In this document: one piece after another, positions 55,622 through 64,000 of the stretch
Layout: every line of letters starts with the position of its first letter
How positions within the stretch are numbered: the stretch's first letter is position 1
NCBI GenBank assembly: GCA_016508695.1
Contig: VNKQ01000009.1
Span: 1,674,001 to 1,738,000, forward strand
Source: Hyphodiscus hymeniophilus
Lineage: Eukaryota; Ascomycota; Leotiomycetes; Helotiales; Hyphodiscaceae
Length of the DNA stretch: 64,000 nucleotides
Direction of reading: 5' to 3'
Notes under the pieces: model-generated
What the model saw: only the letters and a program-made list of their open reading frames with translations
The model's database searches: none
Told to the model about the DNA's origin: nothing
Made by a program: the position numbers and the translations under genes

Positions 55622-57467
55622 ATTGGTGAAGGTGTCGTTAAGACCGTGTGTAAAGACAGGAGGCAGAAATTGTTAAAGAAGAGATGGCAATCGTAACAGC
55701 ACAATCCTCCTACTTGCGGATGGCTTGTCTTGTAGTCGTTCACCTTTGCTTGATATAATGACATGTGGGTCTTTTCCAAATCGCGGTCTTCCAAGTCCAA
55801 CGGGACACGAGAAGCGGGATATACCGTTAACGGTGCTATTTAACCACCGTTTGGAGAAGGCTTAGTGACTTGTTAAGCTATCTTGAGACAAGCCAAACTA
55901 CTATGTTCGGTGTCTTTATCAGGGAACCTTGTCCTCCAACTCAATCATTATCGGATCACCCTTCAGGCCCTGTTTAGACTGTTATCTCCCTCCTCCAAGG
56001 TCGGGCCGTTTATTGAATCCTTGCCCTAGGGCCTACGTAGGGCGTGATAACCCCGCATTCTCTGTCTGTATATATTCAAGCTCCTTGAACCAATTAGGGT
56101 ACCAAGTAAAAGTTTATAATAGGCTGTAAACTCCCAAAGCCTGACTGATTAATTCCATATCATGTTGTAGCAAAATTTTCGGGATGCGCAAAGATTCACA
56201 AAACGCGGCCTAGGTCTGAGCATTGAGACGTCCATGACTCCATGGTCCGCGGGGAAGCTAAGAAGCCAGATACTTGGAAGTTGGAGATGAGAAAGCTTTC
56301 TCTGAAACATAGCTGCATGATGTTGTGCAGGGAGAGTGACCGTGACCCCGGATCTCTAACCGACGTCCCGGTCTCTGGAGTAGTCTGATGTCAGTTAAGG
56401 AGCTTCCTACTTAGTTAGCTTCGTATTACGTAAGTTGGTTGTTTTCGAAGCCTACCCCTTTCTTTTCACTCCTCTAAATCACAGTATACACGAATACCAT
56501 CATTTGGGTCTCAGTACCTGTATAGAATTCCCATCTGGCCACTGGTCAAGCAAGAATTGTTTTAGTACTTAACACCACCACCAACAACAACAACAACAAC
56601 AACAACAAAGCCATACATGCGGCCCTTTGTAGGTAGGCGATGCTAGCGTTTCCAGTTGGCAGCAAGAGCCTCTTAAGCTTGTATATACAATGACTCCGGA
56701 GGAACGCAGAAGCCGATCGGGAGCGCCTTCAAGGCATTCTGGCATGACACTCCGTACTTTCTACTGTTGTATGGTATGGTACAGAACCTTAGGTACAATA
56801 CATACCTTCTATCTCATTACTTTCTGCCTCTGCTTCCAATCTTTCGTTTTGTCTCCTCTCTTCTGCGTCGAACCAGCTCATGCCGAGCCGCACGCGCTCG
56901 TTCTCTGCTTCAATTCTTCCTGGTTTGGGCCATCGCACAATCTTTTCCTCTTTTACCACCTTTGTATTGGATGGGATTGGTACCACCCTAAACAGCCTCA
57001 TAAGCTGAATCCCGTACGAGAACATTACCACCGATCTCAAATCCCGATATTGATGATCGACATGCGCAGACAAGATACTGCTCTTGTTTTCTTTCTTCCC
57101 CTCGCTTTAGCCGCCCCAAGCTTGCCCCGCAGTCTTGGGCTTCGTGACAGTCCTCGTGACAATTCCTTGATCCATAGATAGATATTTGGGAACGGGCCTG
57201 GTCCTCGTGTCGTTTAAGGTCAGGTCGACGGTCTACGTCGGTCCTACGAGTGGGGTACTCGAGCTCCTCCGCTGCCGCGGCTACATCTACTTATGCAGTC
57301 TCGACGGTCATCGTCTACTCTCTCGTCGCGCCATCAGCTGCTTCTTCGAGCACCACGCCTCAATTCCTAAGAAATTTCGACAGTCTCTATCTTGGATCTC
57401 CCGGACAATATGAACACCTTCGCATGTATTAGGGAAGGCACGCTAGCCTAGCACCTTGTATATAGCC
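55622..57467. other. Gene-poor region with a CAA microsatellite
   Basis: No convincing gene. An (ACA/AAC)n microsatellite lies at 56571-56609. The remaining frames are short. Confidence 0.45.
56571..56609 (+). repeat. (CAA)n microsatellite
   Basis: ACCACCACCAACAACAACAA and further AAC units occur in a row, about 12 units counting imperfect ones. Confidence 0.85.
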
Positions 57468-59150
57468 TCAGCTCCTAGCTTCCTCAATCCACAGACTTGA
57501 CACACGCATTGATTGGGACCACAATAGCATGCCCTTGCATGAGTCCAAGAACAAAACAAGTCCCCACATGGAGAAAAGACTGCTTGACTCCACTCTCCGG
57601 ACAACCGACGGAAGATGGGCGTCTTTCAAAACACATACCATATATCCCTTCTCAATCCCGCAAGGGCAGAGGCCAATATATCCGCTCTCCGTCTGGGCTA
57701 GCCGAAGCTGGTTCTGTCGCAGCGTACTGTCTAGTTGGGAATCTGCATGCAGATTGGAAGCAACGAAGCCGTTGCCGATTTTCATTGCCACTTCTTCCAC
57801 GGGTGCTTGGAGAGCGGCGTGCCCTTCAGCAGTGTCGGGACCACCTAGACCGGTGATGTCTACGCCATCTAATGCCAGAAATGCCTTGTGATTCTGAGCA
57901 CTACCCAGCAGCTTATTTAACACTATTTCGTATAGGAATTGAATTCTCGTCTTGGTGTCTTGCTCGGCTTTATTACTCTGATTAGTCTCGCGGCGCTTTT
58001 CCTTTCCCGTTTTTGGAACACGCTCATGAAGAGAGCTTTCACAAGCGTGCTATAGGCGTCCTTAAATCTTGCCAGCTTGGTAACTGTGACTCTCTTCCCG
58101 TGACTTTGTTGAGCTGAATATGCCAGAGTCTGTACCAGGGCTTCTAATCCAAGTCTGATCCACAAAGCCGCTGTCATTATCACGCGCGCATGGAATATTA
58201 GGAATCCAGGACGGCACATTAGCAAGCGGCTTCCTGAACAAATGGCCATTGCCAGAGTGTTGAAGGGACCAGAGGGCATCAAGCACAGGATGTAGGTATG
58301 CGTCGAAACAACGACGTCTCTGCAACCACCCAAGCCACTCATCCCAGTAATCGCGATAGACACGTCAGACCGACTTGTAATCGCGGTAGTCGGGGGCTCG
58401 TTTGATGCCTGTGATCCCAAGAGTCCATGAATATAGTCGTTCGGGTTTGTTGCATTATACCTGGCAATCACATCCCAAGCAAGGTGCGAGCCATCAAAAA
58501 CATAGGCACTATGGACCACGTATCGCTAGTATCGATGGTGAGACGGATCCAATCAAGGGGAGCGATGAATGGCGGTCTGGTGTATCCATTCGAGCCACCT
58601 TGTAACTGTATGGCCCAAATACAAGTGGATATGACGTGTTCCAGATGCAGCGACTTTGAGCCGCAAGCCAGAAGACAATGGCGGCCGAGTACAATTTCTT
58701 GCAATATCCATACGCGTTCCCAGTAAGGAAGGTCCATTATCAATTAGATTGCTTCCCAGGCTTCACTCTTGGGTGTGACCGAGTTGGGATCAACGTTTCG
58801 CTACAGTGACGGATATTTCTTCAACCAAATCAGTGGTGAAGTTGATGAGCTGTCCGCAGGAGCTAGGTAACAGGAGGAAAGGTCCACTTCACTGCAGGAA
58901 GGAATAAGTCGGAATAATGAAGGAGGCTTAGAACTGAGCTAAGATACCGACCGCATGATAACGGCGTGGGAGGGGTGAAATGACTGAGATATGTAATTCG
59001 TAGCCCCTTGATCGCCTGTGCCCAGTGCGTAGTCGCTCTATCGGAAGCGGTAGTTTCTCGAGCGAGTCCATGGCAAGAAAAACCTGATCGTTCGCAGAGC
59101 CCAGCCAGCAGATCACCACTTCGGCTTCACTTGGACATATGATAGTCATT
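57468..59150 (-). pseudogene. Frameshifted HET-domain (heterokaryon incompatibility) pseudogene
   Basis: Minus-strand segments in changing frames follow the order of a HET protein. EVVICWLGSANDQVFLAMDS (59120-58930) resembles the VWLG-type block. PYWERVWILQEIVLGRHCLL (about 58730-58670) is the diagnostic W-R-W-Q-E block. RYNATNPNDYIHGLLGSQAS (about 58460) resembles the D-Y-GLLG block. LANVPSWIPNIPCARDNDS lies near 58220 in yet another frame. TESGYIGLCPCGIEKGYMVC (about 57680) is the C-terminal block. Stops and frameshifts separate them, so the gene is broken. Loss is common in this fast-evolving self-recognition family. Confidence 0.65.
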
Positions 59151-60727
59151 AGTGAAAATCACATCGTCTCTATTGTGTAAACACTGCTGGCAACTTTACC
59201 CGTTGTATTCACATCTAGTGGTCTTTGTTTATGGCTATTGTGGTACTAGGTACTTTTAGGTTACTTGTCCGCCTGCCTGCTCCGTGCCGCATTACTGGTA
59301 AGCCAGCCAGTGACTTGGACTACATAGTCTACTCCCTTGGTATATATTGGTTTATTATAAATTAATACAATAAAATCATTCCCGATATCGATTTCTTGTT
59401 TTTTTTTGCAAACTATAAGGTCGCATTGTCTATGGTAGTAGTAGGCCTTGTTTTACCAGTTTGGAGATGTGAAATGGCTGCTAATTCGACGAGGGATACT
59501 CATTTTCACAAGCAATCCCAAATCTACATTCACACATCATGGATACTCCTTCCTCTTATGCTAGACTTTGGCAAAGAAGTAGGTTGGGAATTTGTCGCTC
59601 GATCTAGGGTTATTGTGCACATTTTTCTCATGATTCAAAGCGCTGGCCATAGATTTCTTCATAACTGAAGATGATTGTTGGTCCAAGTTTGGTGCTGATT
59701 TCCCCCACGTATTCCACTGCCCTAAGGGCTGCACCACTACGATAAGGTTACCCAAGCACAGGGGTGAACATGAAGGCACGGAACTAGCATCCAAAGCTGG
59801 CATAGTCGGTTTCTGCACAGTTCCTGTAATGTTCCGCTCGGCTTCCACTTATCTTCCACTTGAGAAGCACCTTGCATGGCGAGGCTAGAATGTGCAAACT
59901 CAACCTATCCAGTCTGATATCGCCACAGCTCTCAAATGACGTTGATCTGCAAGGCTACCAGAAGAAGAGGAATAGAGTCGGGGAGAGAGGAGGAGGCCAG
60001 TTTCACATACGGATTGCCACGATTATCGAGTACAACCTGGGAGTGTCAGACAAGGAGATTCCTCGACTTGGAGGGGCTGATTTAGATGATAATCAGTCAT
60101 TGTCGGTCATGTGCGTCCGTTGGCAATATTTGTTTCCGGGAGGCTTTGAAATCATGTATGAATGCCTGGTCCAAGTTTAGCATGGTAGAATATGATATTT
60201 TCCTCGTAAAGTTTCCACGCAACGGAAAATGATAACATCACAACTTTTTAACTCAAGCCAGAAGTATATAGAAAAGCAGGGCAGTGAGGTGGATATAACT
60301 TTACACGGATTGGAAGAAGAATAAAGTCGACATTAAATAGTCACCCCCCCTTGAGTTGTGTTGATGCCTTACAACGCATCTCCGACTACCGATAAGACAA
60401 TGCAGGGTCGCCGCTAGCCGATAACCTCAATAGGCTATGGCGCACGAGACTCCCGAAATCACGAAATTTGACAGCCGGATCGCAACATACAAGACGACGC
60501 TTTCCCCCCACAGCACCGTTTCTCACGTTTGTTTCCTTTGTCGGCAGCCAGTGGCTTTACTCTCTCCTTCCGTACACGTTCATCTGTCTTTCCAACTTCA
60601 ACAGCATCGTACACATAAGTCTTCACAAGTCCATCTGAACTCGTACTTATACACAGATCACTTGAGCTTCCGCTCCAGCACTCCCCGGACACAACACAAG
60701 CTGACCTTCACCTCTACCTCGTCGACA
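59151..60727. other. Intergenic region
   Basis: No convincing gene. A 106-codon frame at 59860-60180 has no recognised feature. The in-frame upstream extension of the sulfatase ORF (from 60437) is probably 5' UTR. Confidence 0.45.
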
Positions 60728-62546
60728 ATGGCGCCCGATCTGAACTCGGTGCCGTTGTCTCCGCGACAAACTGAGAAGAATGTATACCCCGATGCCATGC
60801 CGTCTCGCGCTTCTCCAACCAAGCAACCAAACATCCTCTACATCATGGCCGATCAGCTTGCTGCTCCCCTCCTCAAGATGCACAACCCCAATTCTCCCAT
60901 CAAGACCCCAAACCTCGATGCGTTGGCTGCAGGCGCGGTCATCTTTGACTCCGCATACTGCCCCTCACCACTCTGCGCCCCTTCTCGAATGTCAATGGTT
61001 ACTGGACAACTTCCTACCAAGATTGGATCATATGACAATGCCTGCTCCATCGAACCCAGCACTCCAACCTATGCCCATTATCTGCGTGCGGCTGGATATG
61101 AGACTACATTGGCAGGGAAGATGCATTTTATCGGGGAGCAGTTGCATGGATACGAGAGTCGCTTGACTTCGGACATCTATCCAGGAGATTATGGTTGGGC
61201 AGTCAATTGGGAGGATCCGGAGAAGAGATTGGAGTGGTACCACAATGCCAGTTCAATTGAGCAAGCAGGCCCCTGTGTTCGCAGTAACCAGCTCGATTAC
61301 GACGAAGAGGTCATGTTTCGGTAAGTCACTTGACCTTTCAGTCACCTCTTTCGCGCTTCGCAGACGAGTTCCATTCTGCTGAGAAGTCCAAAGTTCAGAG
61401 CCAAAAGCTAACTTAAAAAGATCAAAGCAGTTTCTCTTTGACCACGTCCGCAAAGGCCCATCTACCCGACCCTTCTGCATGACTGTCTCCCTCACCCACC
61501 CCCACGACCCATACTGTATTGAGAAGAAGTACTGGGACATGTATGAGGATGTTGATATCCCTCTTCCGGACGTCACAATCCCTCAGGAGGAGCAGGATTC
61601 CCACTCTCAGCGCTTGCTGAAAGTCTGTGATCTGTGGGGAAAGAAGTTCACACCAGATCAAATCAAGCGTGCTCGTCGTGCATACTATGGAGCTGTCTCG
61701 TATGTTGATGACTGCATTGGCCAATTGCTACAAGTCTTGAAGGACTGCCGCTTGGACGAGGATACTATCGTTGTCTTCTCTGGCGACCATGGTGATATGT
61801 TGGGCGAGCGGGGTCTTTGGTACAAGATGTCCTACTTTGAGGCTTCAGCTCGTGTGCCAATGTTGATCCACCACCCTGCTACTTTCACGCCCCATCGTGT
61901 CTCAGCAAATGTTTCCACTCTCGATATCCTGCCGACTCTCGTTGATCTGGTACATACCAAGCTGTGGAAAGGACTGCCAATGGACGGAAACTCGCTCCTT
62001 CCTCATCTCGAAGGCCGTACTGGTGGTTCTGATACTGTGTTTGCAGAGTACTGTGGTGAGGGCACAATTGCTCCAATGATGATGATCCGTCGTGGAGACT
62101 GGAAGTACATCACCTGCCCGGCAGATCCAGACCAACTATACAACTTGAAGTCAGATCCTCAGGAGCTCATCAACCTCGCCCGCCTCCCAGTTAAAAACTC
62201 CCTCGTCACCCGCGAAGTCTCCAAGGTTCTTGCTGACTTCGTCGCCGAAGCAAAGGCTAAGTGGGACATGGATGCCATCACATCATCTGTTCTCCTCTCT
62301 CAACGCCAGCGTCGTTTGGTCTGGTCTGCTCTCCGCACCGGCGTCTTCACATCTTGGGATCACAATCCTATAGATGATGGACGTGAGAAATACATTCGCT
62401 CGCACATCCCATTGGATGACCTTGAGCTCCGCGCCCGATTCCCACCCGTTGATCACAAGGGCCGTGATATGTTCGCTGGACTGGGCGGGACGGGAGCTGG
62501 TGGTATGGGCGCCGTTCACAACCAAGCCGGTGCTCACGGACAGTGA
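60728..62546 (+). CDS. Choline sulfatase
   Basis: It hydrolyses choline-O-sulfate to choline and sulfate, a fungal sulfur and osmolyte store. I choose the ATG at 60728 (MAPDLNSVPLSPRQTEK). PNILYIMADQLAAPLL carries metal-binding Asp. The sulfatase signature SPLCAPSRMSMVTG holds the Cys converted to formylglycine. LAGKMHFIGEQLHGYESRL, an intron at about 61321-61418, VSLTHPHDPY and FSGDHGDMLGERGLWYKMS complete the active site. The C-terminal block ITSSVLLSQRQRRLVWSAL and SWDHNPIDDGREKYIRSH is the choline sulfatase extension. Length is about 570 residues. There is no signal peptide, so it is cytosolic. It is often controlled by sulfur metabolite repression, which is not visible here. Confidence 0.94.
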
Positions 62547-63505
62547 GTTGAGGTTATCGTCTTCCGAATCGCTCACGTGTTCCTCCAAAGACGGACTCTG
62601 AGCTTTAGTTCTCGATCCTTCAATGTCTTCAATAGCTTCACGTCTATCAACGATTTTCCTTTTCTGCACCTCCTCGAATTAGCGGGCGTTTCAGCGGATG
62701 CAGCGTCATCACATTAGATTTTGCTTTTTCTCCCAATCGCCTATCGCCCGAATCTTTTCTCACAAATCTCGAATGATGGGATGTCCATATGAGAATCGAA
62801 TGCTGGATACTGGGAAATTGTACATAGCGATAAAATAGAATCCGCAAGATATTTGAAAAGATAATAAACTGCTCAGCAAGTGAACATGAATGACCAGATG
62901 AGCACTCTATCAGTTCAAAGTCGTCAGGATGTAGATGGGGATTTTCTCGTGTCCTAGATCTTCTCCAAACATCAATGATCAATGATGAACGAAAAAGAGT
63001 ACACGGGCCTTGCCATGAGGCATGAGGAAACTAATCCACCCACGCGCTTTGAGCGTTTCGGGCTGTGGGTCGAACTCGATGCTTAAAAATGGCAAGTAAA
63101 TGACTAGGCGCTATAGAATTCAGTACAAGATACAAGACAACGTGTTTTTTCCTGATTCGGTCAGCCTGTACACCTTGCCCGCCGAAACTCCTCGCATAAC
63201 ACGTTAGAAGTCGGACTGGGGAGGTCTTGACCGGAGGATCACCTCCCAAAATGATTTCAGGAATTAGGATAGCATCGTTAGGTTTGGAGATGCGATTGTG
63301 GATGTAACCTTTCGATCGGGTACTCAATTGCTTAGCTACGAAGCTATTATATCAAGCTACCCAGATTACTCGAGTGTACGGCATAGCGAGGCACTGTTCG
63401 TATCCCAATAGCTGCCCCAACCATCCGCACGACCCTCTTCCTCTCCTCCAATTAAATCCCCAGCGCACCTCATCCGCCATCCACGTCTCGCCAGCGATCC
63501 GCCAG
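62547..63505. other. Intergenic region
   Basis: The 3' flanks of the convergent sulfatase and MFS genes. No further gene seen. Confidence 0.5.
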
Positions 63506-63979
63506 CTAGACAGCAGACTTCTCGTTCGTGCTCTGCTCGACGTTCTCGACGGGAGCGACATCGATACCCTTCTCCGTGAGGCCCATCTCGTGCGCGAAGG
63601 TGTCATGGGGCACCCAGGCGGCGGAGGTCCAGGGCGTGGTCTCCTCGAGCATGCGGTCGACCTGCTCGAGGGTGAGGCCCTTTGTCTCGGGGACGAGGAA
63701 GAGCGCGAAGACGAAGGAGATGATGCACAGGGAGCCCCACATGAAGAAAATCTTCGCGCCGAGGTTGGCGTCGTGCTTGGCTGTTCCCACGAGGTAGGGG
63801 GTGATGACGCTGATGATCTGGGGGAGGTTAGTGGTGAGCGGGTCAAGGGGGTATTAGGATGGGGATGGGAGGTGCGTACGCAGTTCCAGAACCAGTTCGA
63901 GGCTGTGGAGAGACCGACTCCGCGGGAACGGATGGGCAAGGGGAAGATCTCGCCGACGACCACCCAGGCAGCGGGACCC
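63506..63979 (-). CDS. MFS sugar transporter, C-terminal part (runs off the window)
   Basis: The visible first exon part begins after an acceptor (AACTAG) at 63980 and reads GPAAWVVVGEIFPLPIRSRG, then LSTASNWFWNC. A short intron leads to IISVITPYLVGTAKHDANLG, then FFMWGSLCIISFVFALFLVP and ETKGLTLEQVDRML, ending STNEKSAV. EIFPxxIRSRG and PETKGLTLEQ are sugar-porter motifs after TM10 and TM12. The 5' portion lies beyond base 64000. The substrate is unknown. Confidence 0.88.
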
Positions 63980-64000
63980 CTAGTTAAATATTAGCATAAG

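Noticed and set aside
60437..60727. N-terminal extension of the choline sulfatase
   Set aside because: It is open by chance. The composition is unlike protein, and choline sulfatases normally begin close to the PNILYIMADQ block, so the ATG at 60728 is preferred.
1..64000. CRISPR array, prophage, plasmid origin or insertion sequence
   Set aside because: Nothing of this kind is visible. The intron-rich genes are eukaryotic, and the repeats found are tandem or homopolymeric without regular spacers.

Overview
The window is nuclear DNA of a filamentous ascomycete (Pezizomycotina). Genes carry many short introns (about 45-130 nt) with GTRNGT donors, CTRAC/CTGAC branch points and YAG acceptors. The gene set (choline sulfatase, Egh16-like secreted protein, HET-domain remnant, WSC-domain peroxidase, large-subunit catalase, HAK potassium transporter) also fits. 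A Leotiomycete is plausible but not proven from sequence alone.

Layout: 1-953 is the 5' part of an unrecognised nuclear-looking protein (minus). 954-4032 is gene-poor and AT-rich, with an intact 5S rRNA gene (1551-1669, minus), two truncated 5S copies and small doubtful ORFs. 4033-6144 is an Aa_trans amino acid permease. 7240-7660 looks like a decayed coding stretch. 7825-13383 holds a divergent pair, a GH2 beta-mannosidase and an MFS sugar transporter, whose shared promoter carries five same-strand A(A)RCGGGA boxes. 14769-17933 is a secreted haem peroxidase fused to three WSC domains. 19041-24882 holds a JmjC/cupin_8 hydroxylase, a Tim17-like inner-membrane protein and an eIF4B-like factor with a probable 3-nt microexon. 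27411-31989 holds a catalase and a secreted alpha/beta hydrolase. 32095-32820 is repeat-rich (33-nt and 17-nt poly-G tracts, tandem repeats). 33269-34999 is a cytochrome P450. 36166-41551 holds a mitochondrial PPR-type factor, LSM3 and a GTPBP1-type GTPase. 42747-43642 encodes a low-complexity hydrophilic protein with a dehydrin-like tail. 44325-44470 is a tRNA-Arg. 45033-47653 is a HAK potassium transporter. 49797-53186 holds an Egh16-like protein and a GPI-type carboxylesterase. 54258-55621 is a GH5 endoglucanase. 57468-59150 is a frameshifted HET pseudogene. 60728-62546 is a choline sulfatase. 63506-63979 is the 3' end of an MFS transporter that runs off the window.

The most unusual object is the tRNA-Arg(UCG) gene at 44325-44470. 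It has a normal 22-nt intron after position 37, and a second 52-nt insertion in the D-stem between positions 11 and 12. That insertion has textbook mRNA-type signals: GTAAGT donor, TGACTAAC branch site and ACAG acceptor. Removing both gives a complete cloverleaf, so a spliceosomal-type intron seems to interrupt an RNA polymerase III gene. This resembles the known mRNA-type intron of the S. pombe U6 gene, but in a tRNA.

Functionally, several genes serve carbon acquisition or plant-material degradation (beta-mannosidase with sugar transporter, GH5, carboxylesterase, WSC-peroxidase). The rest is housekeeping: splicing (LSM3), translation (eIF4B, GTPBP1, tRNA, 5S rRNA), mitochondria (PPR, Tim17-like) and ion or amino acid uptake. 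There is no clear secondary-metabolite cluster, CRISPR array or intact transposon.
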